NCBI GenBank assembly: GCA_905221605.1
Contig: CAJNDS010002217.1
Span: 246,501 to 310,500 of the forward strand
Direction of reading: 5' to 3'
DNA length: 64,000 nucleotides
DNA from: Symbiodinium natans
Lineage: Eukaryota > Sar > Dinophyceae > Suessiales > Symbiodiniaceae
Below, one piece after another: positions 46,720 to 60,479 of this stretch; positions within the stretch are counted from its first letter, which is position 1; each line of letters starts with the position of its first letter. Below the pieces are notes generated by a model. That model was not told the DNA's origin, ran no database searches, and saw only the letters and a list, made by a program, of their open reading frames with translations. Made by a program: the position numbers and the translations under genes.

Positions 46720-46885
46720 AAGCTGACAGTCCTCAGCCTGTCGTCTGGCATCTTTTTCTGCCTTCACAAAAACCTCCTCCAGCACCTGAAGGCGAGCTGC
46801 CGCTTCATTTTCGGAGCCGGCCTTCGCAGGAAAGTGCCTTGCTGTTGTGGTTCAAATCTTCGAGCAAGTTGTCCAGTATGGGAAC
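46720..46885 (-). CDS. Coiled-coil exon pair with a 52-base intron
   Basis: Exon 1 (46838-46885) follows CTACCAG and reads VPILDNLLEDLNHNSK, exactly 16 codons, to a GC donor. Exon 2 (46720-46785) follows GCCTTCAG and reads VLEEVFVKAEKDARRQAEDC plus QL, exactly 22 codons, to a GT donor. Both are phase 0, and the intron between would be 52 bases. The joined peptide is a continuous amphipathic coiled coil. The exon size and phase pattern equal those of the large coiled-coil gene at 54-60 kb, but the two are separated by a WD40 gene, so this is probably a different gene. Confidence 0.5.
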
Positions 46886-46990
46886 CTGGTAGTGTGGACG
46901 TGGCTATGCGACCGCTTGCTGCTATCGGGATGGGAGAGCCTCAGATTCCAGCATCCGGCACAGTCCTGACAAAAAACTGACATGAAAAAC

Positions 46991-47030
46991 ACATATATAT
47001 CTATATATATATATATGTATATGTGTACAT
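46991..47030. repeat. (TA)n microsatellite
   Basis: Alternating TA with a few C and G interruptions over about 40 bases; palindromic and easily melted. Confidence 0.9.
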
Positions 47031-47940
47031 ATGGACAAACCTAACATACAGGTATGTCGTTTATCTGTACGGTCACACTTCCCCCCCCCCGATCAACGTC
47101 TCTCATTTCTCAGACGGCTTTTGTACAGCCACATTTACGTACACCTTTAGTTTAAGTCTGGAATCTAGAACACTCCATTATTCAAACGATTCTTCCCCAT
47201 CTTGATCTATCATAAGATTTCTTCTTGCTTGCTGCATGTCGGATTTTAGATCTAGTAACTCTTAGCAAGAATCCGCTTGTGGAATAAGCGTTTGATGCGC
47301 AAACTGGTTCTGCATGTCGTGCTAAGCCTTCAGCCTTCAGCAGGTCACAGTCTGTTTGGCAGCTTCCCTTTACACATGCAACGAGAATTTAATGACGAAT
47401 TGCCCTCCGTCAACTGCTTAATCTAAAACCCTGTTCGGTTCGTAAGGAGCCAGAATAGTACTTTTGCAAAAGTAAAAAATGCCCACCACTGACTAAACTG
47501 ATTAAAGCATGAATTCGTAAGGGGCCCGAATCAAATCTGGCTAAGAGAAGTCAAGCCAGATATATTAAAGATCAAACAGGGATCAAAAACACACAAGGGT
47601 TAACAAAAAAGTCCCTTCGAGCATCCCCACCCATTTGCCGGCATACCGGTTCTGCCTCCAAGCAGGAAACAAGATTCTCCTTGTCTTGCGCCACAATACA
47701 AGAAGCTCAATCCACTTTTTGGGGTGGAAGCCTAGGTTCAGCTTGTTGTGGTAGCATGACATGATCAGAAACCAGGCACCGACTTTACATTGACTCAGGA
47801 ATACGGCTAAAGGCTAAAGGCCAAGGTGGAGTGCTTCTCCGATATTACACGCCGAAAGCAGTTCTTCGCTTCTTTTTAGCTGGTGGTGGTTTGTGTTTCT
47901 CACACACATATACGGACAGGAACATACAAGTTGCTCGTAT

Positions 47941-48262
47941 GTGGGGTGGGGGGAGGGGGGGGGAGAGGGGGGAGAGGGGAGGAGGGGGGGGGGGGAGGGG
48001 GAGAGGGGGAGAGGGGGGAGGAGGGGGAGAGGGGTACGGGGGAGAGGAGGGAGAGGAGGGAGGGGGGGAGAGGGGGGGAGCGGGGGGGAGGGGGGGAGAG
48101 GGGGGAGGAGGGAGGGGGGGAGAGGGGGGGGAGAGGGGCGAGAGGAGGAGCGGGAGAGATGGGGGGGAGCGGGGGGGGAGAGGGGGGGAGGGGGGGAGAG
48201 GAGGGGGGGGAGAGGGGGGGGGAGAGGGAGAGGGGGGGAGGAGGGAGAGGGGGGGAGAGGTG
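47941..48262 (+). repeat. Purine-only (G)nA minisatellite, about 320 bp
   Basis: The plus strand is almost entirely G with A every three to eight bases (GGGGGAGA-type units). Only rare C or T interruptions occur, for example near 48034 and 48138. It holds dozens of G3+ runs and is a polypurine mirror-like tract. All long frames through it (Gly/Arg/Glu or Pro/Ser/Leu) are artefacts. Confidence 0.95.
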
Positions 48263-48649
48263 GTGCCGGAGGTTGGAGATGGTAGTTCGAATCCGCCTGA
48301 TGGGCTGCTGTTCTTTGGTGGACTCCCTGATCTGAAAGGCCTGCTGACTGCTGTATGGGCCGACCACAGAGGCTTGACCTGCTGGCCGCTTTACTATGAT
48401 GGGTATTCTTCGGCGCAATCGCCGGCCTGAAAGGCCTGCTGGCTGCCACGTGGCAGCTGTCGTAGTCCGGTCTGTCCTGTGTCTTGTCCCGTTGTCTGAA
48501 GTCCTCATAGTTGTCCTTGATCCTATCTCCCGTCATGTCCTCCTCTGTCGCGGAGTGGTAGTATAGAGCGTTGTGTTGGTGTGAGGACTCGTGGTGGGCA
48601 TGGTTGTCCTTCAAAATCGACCACCCCACTGAGGGGGGGTAGCATACAT

Positions 48650-48735
48650 GTATATATATATATATATATTGTTTTAGTTTTTTCTTTATTTATATTTATA
48701 TTTATTTGCTTATTTATGTATTTATTTATTTATCG
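48650..48735. repeat. (TA)n followed by TTTA/TTTATT repeats
   Basis: About 20 bases of TA lead into T-rich tetranucleotide repeats ending near 48735. This is the most AT-rich patch in the window. Confidence 0.9.
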
Positions 48736-51179
48736 TATGTAAAAGGTGCGCCACACTGCCTCAGATCCTAACAGGCAGTCCTTCGTACTGCCCACAGAGC
48801 AACTGCAACTCGGTAGCCAATTCCACTTTGTTGGCTGCCTGGTGTTTGCACATGTCTCTCTGTCACACATCGCATACATTCAGTGGTACACAGCAGTACA
48901 CAACTCAAGCGACTGCTATAGAGACTACCGTCCATACAACTTGCCCCGCCTTGCCCTGCCTGGCCTGCTGCATGTCTCTCACCACCTTGCAGACGGCGAT
49001 ATGTTGATTATTTACACTTGCGTATAAACGTAAAGCCGTAATACGTATCCCGAAACAGCCACAATGTTGTACGAATGGTACGAATATGGAGGGGCCTGCC
49101 GCAGAGCTAGCACAGTGGGCTGGCAAGTAGGCTGCAGCGAGCTGCAATCCTGAAACTTTCTCAGTAGAGGCCACAGTAAAGGCCACAGCACATCTCATCT
49201 CCACTTCTGCAACTCAGCTAGGCCTGCGCGACCAGGCTACACAGCCTCTTGGCATTGAGGGTTTGTCGGAGAAAACATCAAAGAAGGGCTCGAGCGTGAG
49301 GAAGGACTTGGGAGGGTTGGGGAGCCCTCAAGGTCATAACTGCTCATAACTTCCTCTCGTGGGTGCGAGGAGGGGCGATGCAGACCAGAACGCCTACAAC
49401 TGAATCAAAAGAAACGGGCCGGACTTCCTAAACGGTACGACCCATAAACCACGACACAACTAACAATGAGCTTCTTTGTTCCCGGTATTCTGAAGGCGTC
49501 TGCTTCAAGCCCTCTTACGTGTTGATAACGACGCAGGAGGCTTACAGCCATTGAATCTCAGCTGCTAGCAACCCTCGTTGGCTCTTCATTGGTTGAGCTT
49601 CGCTGCCTCTAAGACTCTAAGGGCTCTGCCCTCGCGGCATTGTTGGAATTATTCGAAGGGACTTGTCTTGTCACCACCAAGGTGTGCCCTTTTGCTGACT
49701 GAGGCCCTGACGGAACCACTTCCACCTGTTGTCAAACTTGTGAAGTTTCCACAAGTTCCACGGCAGCCATTGCACAAGCCATCCGAACAGCAAGCTGAAC
49801 CTGCAAGGGCACGCGAGCCATCCGTCCTGTTCAGTTGTTTGGCAACAAAATGCAACAAAGCACAGCGCGGCTGTGAAACGGAGCGGTCCTCGTGACTTAG
49901 TCATTCTGAAGGCATCCACTGCCAGCCTGCACTTGATTCACACGGGCCCAGAAGCGCCAGGGCCCTGAAACTGCCTGGCCACTGCGGCCGTGGGCCGCCC
50001 GAAGCGAAGGCCAACACAAGAACCTGAGTCATTTATTCCTTGCTGCGGCGTTTCTTGGGAGATTTGCTGGGGCCTCAGCCTGTGAAGTTCTCTTGATATT
50101 GAAGCTGAAGCTTCATGTCCTTGTTTGCATTGACTGGGCTTGCCTTCACAGTCTGTCAGAAAAAACACGACAGATCAAAACAAAATGTCGTGATTCAAAC
50201 CCTACATCCTCGGTGGGTCCCGAGGGCACTGAAGTGTACCAACCTCAGGTTGTCGAAGCACTTCACATTGCTGGGACGACAAGTCTGGTGGCATAGCTGG
50301 CCAGCCTGACTTTGAGTGATTTTAATTCATTGCACGGGGGTCTGACTTGGGCCACGACCCACAACTTTGGCGGGCCTTGCTGCCTCATCACAAGATCACA
50401 AGAAGCAAGCTTGGGATGTTTGGCCACTGGCAAACATCAGGGCAAAGCAAGGGCCTGATCCGACATCGCCTGACCACCGTGGCGCATAGGATTCAATGCT
50501 GTGCAGCTTTGCTGTTCATATGTTTGTTTCGGATGGCTTTCTGAAAACGACAGGCTTGACTGAAGTATACGAGGCTCGTGGAAATCCACCCGTGGCGAGG
50601 GTTGCACTTCGTGTGATTATGCGTTTTTCCCTGAGCTAGGTGCAGATGTTGATTGAAAGTATCGACAGACGGTCCCACATCGCACACTAAAGTCACGAAA
50701 GCCCACTGTCATGGCACTCACCTGCCAGGTAGCTACACAACTTCTGGTCGCCAAGGAAAGTCAAAATTCTTGCAAACCATGGAATGGAGGGTCCATCGCC
50801 ATCGGTGTGAGTTGTATGAAGGGGAGCTGCCGATAGGCATCACCAGCCAGCGCTATTAGCGTGTTCATGTTGTGCTGCATGGTTACGAAGTAATTGCCTA
50901 CATGTGAACGAGTATCCGCACCTCAGCTTCCTGCTGAGCAGCCACAAACCTAAAGGCATCATGACTTCATGCACATTTCTTGCTGGCCGGTCTACTTTTG
51001 ATAAACACGAGAGGTCCCCACAAGCCGCACACCTCTCTGGGTGGCAGACTCTTCCTCGGTCTGCCGCCGACCTCATGAATTCAAGAAGAAAGCACTGCTG
51101 TTGTCTTTCTTGCGGACCAGAAACCAAAACCCTTCTCAATGTAAACGTTAAATTCTTTGTCGGCATGGCTACAGTCACG

Positions 51180-53139
<1,960 letters not shown>

Positions 53140-53144
53140 CTTGC

Positions 53145-54320
53145 GCAAACACAACAGCCAGCTGCACAACGAGGCTACACCTTTCACTTCTGAGATCGAA
53201 ACCGCAATGGTCCAAACGGGAAAGATTTGCTGGTACCTAGTAGCTGCTTTTCTCTTGCTCTACACATCACAAGCAGGGTCCAGTCTTCGTCTACATGCGG
53301 CAAATCGCTCTACGCGCACGTCTCCCCACTCGGATCAGGAACATTTGATGTGATGTGAAACCTGGAGTCGGTTCATCCCCATGACCCAGCGGACCCAGCA
53401 TGCAGATAATTGATACACTCAAGAAAACGAAAACTGCCTTCGTCCCCAGGCCTTCTTCGAAGCGCCACCTGGCAAATGCCATTTCAAGCCCACTGCTTTC
53501 CGCACTTGGCAGTGTTTTGCATTCTTGAGCGCTGAGACGCCCGCTGCCCATGGTCTTTGTGCCACAGGTACGGACGGTCTGTCTATGTCTTTCTGATACT
53601 GCGCTTTGCATACATCTGTGCATGGAATCTCTGCTTCACCGATCTTCCCCGCTTCGTTCTGGTCGGCTTTGTAGGGCAGAGTCCCGAAGTGTGTTCCACG
53701 TACATGGTAAACAAAAAAAGACTACGAACTAACTGCCGCTGAAGCTGCTTGAGCAAGGTCCATGAAGGTCATGAGAATGGATGTGTTCTGAGCTCCGGGC
53801 GACACTCCACCTAACTCCATAGTGAAACAAGAATCCTTTGAGGCCACAGCCAAGTCTGCTTTGGCCTCGGCTGAAACTGTGGCACTTGCACAAACTGAAT
53901 CGTTTTGGGAACCATGTACCACTGCCACTACCTCTCTCTCATTGGTGTCCACTTGGTGTCCACTTGAATCCTTTCGGCTGCCGGATGCAGGCCTTCTCCT
54001 TGTTCAGCTCTCCAGCAAGTCGGCTTTGTGAGGCACGAAGCTGCGACTGCCAAAACACACCCGCAACGTACATCAATGTACCACCACAATCCACGCATTA
54101 TCCACGCTACTGTGCTCCCAAGCTCAATCTTGTTGGGGCCCTGGTTTTGCACTTTGCTACTTTGGCATGTCCATGCTGATTGCTGAAGTCTTCTGCATCC
54201 TGTCCAGGGCGGCCTAGTGCAGCCCGTGAAGTTTTGAAAGCGTGTACTTTCACAAGCTGATCCAAACTGGGTTCAATGGACCCAGGCGCATCAACGTGCA
54301 GGAGCTTTTCGGAGATGTCC
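53145..54320. other. Boundary region between WD40 and coiled-coil genes
   Basis: A minus frame at 53722-53952 (ATVSAEAKADLAVASKDS) is open and helix-like and may be a 3' exon of the coiled-coil gene. Plus-strand frames at 53087-53353 and 53557-53742 are hydrophobic but are antisense to minus exons or unsupported. No repeats are present. Confidence 0.35.
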
Positions 54321-54323
54321 CAC

Positions 54324-57300
54324 CTCGAAGTCCAGCTTGAATTTCTCCAAGCGGGTCTCTTTCTCCAAGACCTGGGAGGAAATGCGGATGAGTTAGGAGG
54401 CAAGGGAAGCAGGAAGATTTTTTGGATGCACCTGCAGCTCCAAGTCCCGTCTCTCCTCGACCATACGACCCCGTCATCCGTTGGATGCTTGCAGGGCGAC
54501 AAGATGCATCGCTCTCGGTTCTCAGGCCTGTTGATGTCGCTGCGCGGTATCCTCGATCTGTGCACTCAGTGTGGCCTGCGGCAGCTCTTGCAGTTCAAGC
54601 TGGGCCGGTTCATGGCAGGCAGGTGGACTGCTCGTGCGGCCTCCGTGCGCAGTGCACCTTCCAGGGCCTCTGTCACCTGCTTACAACATCTTCCCTCATG
54701 CAGCAAAGCTGACCACATGTTGAAAATTCTTGAACTTCACGGAACTTTGAATCCTCGTTCAACTCTTTGGACAGCTGCTTCTTGGCTTCCACCGCCTTGA
54801 CTGGATGGTAAAAGATGCAATGTGCAACAGCCGTCGTTGGTAAGGACCCTGCGGCTGCGGCTTCTTGCGCTTCCGACCTGACATAAGTCAAAGAAGGCTT
54901 GGGCGGCTTGGGTACGTATCTGCTAGAAACAAGTCCGACCTCATTCGCTGCAGGTCCTAGCAACGCTTCTGTTGTCTGATGCTGCGGAGCATGATGCCCA
55001 CGACGCATACAGCGAAAGCCTGCGCCTTACATGCTCTTCGCCCCCTGTGACAACCCTCGGCATCCCTCGGCCCACAGATGCCAGAATCGCCCGGAATTTC
55101 GGTGCATCGAGAGTCGACAAGCGTAGTGTGCAAATGTAGTCTGCGCACGACGTCCAGAGCGGCTCCTCCAAGCTCGATTCAGCGACTTTTCATAGTACGC
55201 CCGTAGTCCGATGGTGTGTTTGAAACAAAACATTTCAACTACATATATGCTCACAGCCCGGGCGCAACCAGGAAGGCTGCACACTGCTACGCATTCATGC
55301 ATCGTGAATGAAATCGCCATGTGTCGTTGACGAGACAACACCGAAACCGCCCCCATCCATGAATATGAACTTCCAGTCACATGCCACCGCGAAGAATCTC
55401 AAACCTCAGCTTCCAGTGTGACATCGTGTTGCTCACTTGTTCGTCCTTGTCAGCCGCTTCTAGCTGGGCCTCAAAGCAGTGAACAGGCTTCTTGAAGCAG
55501 TGAAGGGACTTGAGATGACGTGAGGCGTGAGTAGTTAGAGTACGTAGTTCTTGCTACAAGAGATTTGGGGAACACCCGGGTGGCCTGCTTGACATGGAGT
55601 GAGCGGTTTGCCTCTTTGAGTTCTGACTGAATGCCATCCTTGAGTCAATCTGAACTCTCAAGCTTTGTCGCCGACAATGTCGCTACATGTGTCCGAATGT
55701 GTGACTTCTGGAATGTTTGGACAGCCTTCTCCCTCTCCAAAGCCAGTGTCTTTGCAGAGGTTTCATCCTGCACCTTCTCAGATTCGCTGTGGCGATCAGC
55801 TCTGGCCCCAGGAAAGCTGTCAGGTTTGCTGAGAAGAGCACTCGGCGCAACGACTCAACCTTGCAAGCGGTGCTGCGAGGTTCTTAGATAGTTTCTGCTA
55901 GTTCTGAAAAGTTCCGACAACTCTACACCTTGGTACTGTTGGACTCGCCTGAGCAGCGAGCATGCGACTCCCTCCATCTGTCATACTGCTCTTGGCTCTC
56001 CTACATTCTCGCCATGTCTTCTACATGTCTCCGGCCCCTACAACGGCAACATAGCGCTGGCCCAGTGCTCATCCTTGGCTTGTTGGGCCTCCTTCGCCAG
56101 CATTTCCTGGAGGACTAACGTGACCAATGCTTGAGATACAGTACCCGCAATGATGACCAAAGCAACTTCAGGGAAGCAATAAGCTCAAAGCCAAGCCTGC
56201 AGGTGCTGTCTGTCTGCCTCAAGCACTTCACGCTCTCGCGAGGCCTCGGCGTCCACGTGAACGGGCTTAGCCCAGCTTACGTGCCTTGCCCCATTTACAA
56301 CGTGCAGAGACTGCAGCAAGTGCCTCCTTGGCAAGCTGGTTGACGGAAGTTTGCAGATCATTGACTTGGTCGTGGAGCGCTACGTTCTTTGTCTCAGCCT
56401 GGCTGGCATGCGATTTGCAACCACAGCAGCACTATTTTGCCGGCCGCGCAGAGTTCTCAGGGCCATCCGTCTGCATCAGTTAAGGACATATCTAGGGATT
56501 GTGCGGACCCTTGTTCGGGACAAAGCAACGTAAAGCAATGATCATGGGCTTAAGTATGGTACCAACATGCACACGTGCCTGCTGCAGCATCGCTGTGGCT
56601 TCAGACCTTTGGGCCTCCAACACACGACTTGCATTGCCCTCACATACCTTAACAAGACCATGGGCGAGCCCGAGCCTCAGCCCGATGCTGCTCGGATTGG
56701 AGTGTTAGCCTACAGTCGTGGTGTTGATTGGATTGATTGGTGTTGGACAGAAATGTCTGGAATGTTTGCGGGCGACAACAGCCTCGTCTCGGCCACTTCA
56801 GCAGCTAGCTGATCCCTTGCATGGCCTACATCCTGGAAATTCACGCTTGCGCCAACACTTGCTGAGAGAAGCGGCATGAAGAGACTGCATGTCCTGCAGC
56901 TGAAGGCGTACGGCACTTAGACTTGCTGCCGACCTGGTGGCACATGGCTTTGCAACTGTGGCGAGGGAATCACTCGCTGAAGATTCGGGCGGCCCTTGCA
57001 AAGCAATATTTTTTGACAGCTGCGCGGCACCCGAAATGCCATCGTCAATACACCTGGAGGCCTGGGCTACGCTGTCGCGCCAGCCTTCTTCTGATTACTG
57101 GCCTCCATGAATGCCTTTCTAGCACCAGGGCCATTGCATGGGCAGTGCCTGAGAACCACGTCAAGCACAGGCTTCACCACAGCATCCGGAACCTCTGTAG
57201 CCACTGACGCCAGGATTGAAACAACGACGTGCGACCCAAGGGCTAGGATAAGTGTGACACGAGTAATCGGAACAACCATGGCCGTGACGAAGCACGAGAC

Positions 57301-60300
57301 AGTCAACCATGTGAGCCGGAAGCTTCCCGTGGAATGCTGGAGCTGGAATCTGCTGGCGCGCCATGTAAAGCAGCAAGCTGACATGTGCTGCTAGTCCATG
57401 CAAAAGAATCTGCGAAACTGGAAAATTCAACCACATGAAGGCTTGAATTATCACAGGAACGTTCCATCCTACGAAAGAAGCCCCCACGAATATGGGAGTT
57501 GGCATGACATGTCCACAGGAACCAGCGATGCGGTCGCTGGTGAAATGGGAACTTCGCCGGGCCTTGTATTTGCATCTTTGCCAAATAGCTGCCAGGAAAT
57601 TAGAAGAGCCATGGTCAAAACCACGCAACGGACAATGCAAGACGCTAGCTGGCTCACGCCAATGAGAAGTGACCCTAACTGAACCTCATAAACCTCGAAA
57701 GTCAGTTGCGATCCGGGAAGTAGATATGAGCAGCTCCTGCTGGAAAAAATCTCGTCTGAACGGGGTCCATCACACCTTGCAGGCTACCAGTGCCACCCCA
57801 GTGACGGATGCAAGCTTGTCTGAATTTGTCTGCGTTGATGCCGCTGCCTAACTGCAGAGAATGTGATATTCCACCCAAGCAAGATGGTACGTCTGCCGCT
57901 GCACAGACACTAATTATGGATGATGTCCTCGCAACCATCATCAGAGCCATTAAAAGCTCTTTAGGACAGGGCCAGAAAGTGGGTCCGTGAAGGAGACATC
58001 TTGAAGACCTGCAGTAACAGACTGCGAGCCGTTGTGGAGGAGTCCCGAGGTGGCTCACGAGCTGCGCCGTGCAGGTTTGAGAGTGCCTCGCAAGTGTCCC
58101 TGACATCCCGAAACTTCCGCTGCAATCGATATACAGCATGCGTTGCCATCCGCAATTCTGCTCAAGGCCATGTTACTCAGTTTCGAATCTTGGTCATGGC
58201 CGCACCCACATTGCCAGCACTACAACCGCCAGTCTAACAAAGTCAGCACTGCTTGAGCCGAATGCGATGCGACTCCTGCATGCATCGCTTCCTCACTTCA
58301 GTTCAGTCTCAGATTTGGTGCTGCATGAATCTGGGCTACCGGGTGGCAGACTCAGCCAGCTGGCTTTTGAGGTTTGCAATCGTCTCTTCGCTTTGATGCC
58401 GCTCCTCTCAAGACTATATTGGCACCATCCACAGTTCCTGTATGCCACAAAGCAGCCCTGACAAAGGCAATAAGAATCAACAAGGCCTCCGAGAGCCTGG
58501 ATTCCGAACCTAAGGTGCCGCGATGGAATCATGACGCGGCTGTACAAGTACAACTCGAGCACATAATAACATATCCCACGAAGGATACTTCGCACCATCT
58601 TGAAACTGGCACAGGAGTCGCTTCGTCCCTGAAAATATCTGAAGTGTGCTACGCTACTTTTGCCCCAAGCTTCACGAAGAATAGATGAGTAGAGATGGAA
58701 GACCTATGAAGACTTGAAGACGTCTGCAGTTGTAAGAGTAAGGAGTTTGGTTATCTTTTCACGTGGCTTGGGTTTTGCCATTTCTTGAAGCCGAAAATCA
58801 AGGACCCACATAAAGGCAAATCGTTCCAAGAGAAGTTTCGAAATCGTTCCAAGATTGCACATGCTTCGCCAATTCCTCACACTATTTCGCAGCTTCGCCT
58901 TTCGGCAGCTTCCACCTTGCGCTCAAATGTCCTCAGCTAATCGCTTTTGCCACTGTTGCTTGATGCATGTGTTTGGTTTATGTAGCAGCGACAGGGGCGG
59001 GGCAAACTCGAACGAATAAGACGTGAGATGTAAAAAACGAGGCAGGTCTGAGATGCCCTGAGCGCGTAACTCACCAGGTCCGTCTGAAGCTGACATACCT
59101 GTGCCTGGGTGCACAGGTGGAGTCCGCAAGCCCAACAGGAGTCCACATTTGTGGGCATGGGGTGCTCGAGGCCTCCAGCAGCGAGGTCTCCTGGCAAGTC
59201 GTCGCACAATCACACATAGCGTCCCAGTCCGAAGCACTCTCAGCCCTGTCGAGGCAACTCTTGGCAAAGTCTTGTGAAGCTTTTGGGGGGCGCCCATCTC
59301 CCGTCACCTCGGACTTCTTGCGATTTGTATCCTGCAAGTACGACATGCGCCATGGAACACGTGCAACCACACATGGGCAACGTACAGCAAAGCAAGACAA
59401 GCGTCTCCACCAGTGCACGAACTATTCAAACTTTGCGCTCCAGTCTCTATCCGAACGTGGTCCGAACATGCCCACATTTGCCCAAACTAGTCAACCTGAT
59501 GCAGACTATTTGAGTTACAGCACTTAAGACAGCACAGTCAGCTCAATTCCACCTCCAGCTGTGCGAACAGCTGTGCTGTATCATGTGTAAGTTGCGCCTG
59601 AAAAGGAGCTCGAGTCCCGGCAGCCAAGTCGAAGCATTGAAGAGGAGTAATTTCTTACGCGGCACAGAGCCATTACCAGCCTGCAGGTGGTCTCGCTCAC
59701 GCTGCAGTGCGGCAAGACGTTGATTCCAAGATGCCCCCTGCAGAACACAGGACACTGCACCGTCCTCACAGTAGCTTTCAGTGTCAGCCTTTGGCCGTGC
59801 TTTCAGGTGCCAGCAACAAAGCCTGTTTTCAGCGACATTCTGTTGGACGATTCTTCTGTCCAAGAAGTGCAACAATAAACAGCGAGCAGCCTGGCAGATG
59901 CAGAATTGGGGTGGCGGAAACCAGACTGGGTGGTAGGAAAGTGGAATTGAAACCAAGGGGAACTCGAACGAAAACGTGGGCAGATGGAAACCACATGCAG
60001 CTGTAACAGAAACCAGCCGGAACATGAAGCGGGAACCAAGTAAGGCTGCAACGGAAATCGGAAAAACGAAACTATCTTGCCGGACACTGGGCAGTATATC
60101 TGAAAAGCACAATGACATGGATTTGCCTGAAAAAACAACTCTAGAGAGTGAACCCTAAACCCTACAAGAATGCCGTTCTCATTCCCATATTGCTGTAGGA
60201 TAGTTGCTCGTCATATACCTGTGTTTTGGGGCATGATAGCGTCTATCAAACTGCTGGGCACGAGTCAGAGGGGCTTCCCAAGCCTCCTTCAATCTCAGCT

Positions 60301-60470
60301 CCTGCTCGCCCAGGACGCGCAACTGGCAAAGAGCAGAAGCCGAATATCGATTTTTCATGCACGATCCCTTGCTCCTCAAAGAATCCCAAACAGCAGCGCA
60401 AGTTTGACACCTCGCCTCCAGCTCACGCGCCGCATCACTGCTGGCAACACGCTGCTCCAGCGAGTTCTTG
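54324..60470 (-). CDS. Long coiled-coil protein gene made of micro-exons
   Basis: At least fifteen minus-strand exons encode amphipathic, Glu/Lys/Gln/Leu-rich helix with no recognisable globular domain. Well-bounded exons: 59681-59737 (WNQRLAALQRERDHLQ), 59553-59597 (AQLTHDTAQLFAQLE), 59075-59098 (VCQLQTDL, 24 bases), 58340-58404 (ERHQSEETIANLKSQLAESA), 58009-58119 (RKFRDVRDTCEALSNLHG), about 56300-56398 (AETKNVALHDQVNDLQTSVN), 56197-56244 (ASREREVLEADRQHLQ), 55585-55638 (DGIQSELKEANRSLHVKQ), 55437-55469 (AQLEAADKDEQ), 54746-54795 (AVEAKKQLSKELNEDS) and 54324-54371 (VLEKETRLEKFKLDFE). Less sure ones lie near 60396-60470, 60255-60322, 56860-56935, 56745-56815, 56590-56635, 56050-56112, 55712-55812 and 54528-54612. 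Most are phase 0 and many donors are GC. It may be a cytoskeletal, centrosomal or vesicle-tethering protein; the sequence does not say which. All exons may not belong to one gene. Confidence 0.65.
57067..57990 (-). pseudogene. Frame-disrupted multi-pass membrane protein stretch
   Basis: Inside an intron-sized gap of the coiled-coil gene, one minus-strand stretch reads as membrane protein but changes frame. Segment a (57702-57990) contains LLMALMMVARTSSIISVC. Segment b (about 57520-57740) contains LLIGVSQLASCIVRCVVLTM then ALLISWQLFGK. Segment c (about 57300-57530) contains IFVGASFVGWNVPVIIQAFM and ILLHGLAAHVSLLLYMARQQ. Segment d (57067-57300) contains LTVSCFVTAMVVPITRVTLI and closes at a stop at 57067. 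Neighbouring segments nearly touch, leaving little room for introns, so frameshifts (a decayed retrocopy, or sequence errors) are more likely than splicing. The family is not recognised. Confidence 0.4.
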
Positions 60471-60479
60471 ACCAGAGCT

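Larger units (their letters stand above)
46890..51175. other. Gene-poor, AT-leaning and simple-sequence-rich interval
   Basis: No exon could be assigned. It contains TA repeats (46991-47030, 48650-48669), a purine G/A tract (47941-48262) and TTTA repeats (48676-48735). The stretch 46980-47800 is clearly more AT-rich than the rest of the window. Frames at 48905-49204 and 49578-49895 lack motifs. Bases 50493-50696 (minus) could hold WD40 exons but are not convincing. Confidence 0.45.

Noticed and set aside
48270-48310. tRNA-like T-loop word (GGTAGTTCGAATCCGCC)
   Set aside because: The sequence upstream is the G/A satellite and no acceptor stem, D-arm or anticodon arm can be folded.
47814-48629. 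271-codon Pro/Ser/Leu-rich minus frame and Gly/Arg-rich plus frames
   Set aside because: They arise from the purine-only minisatellite and have no start-to-stop logic or domain.
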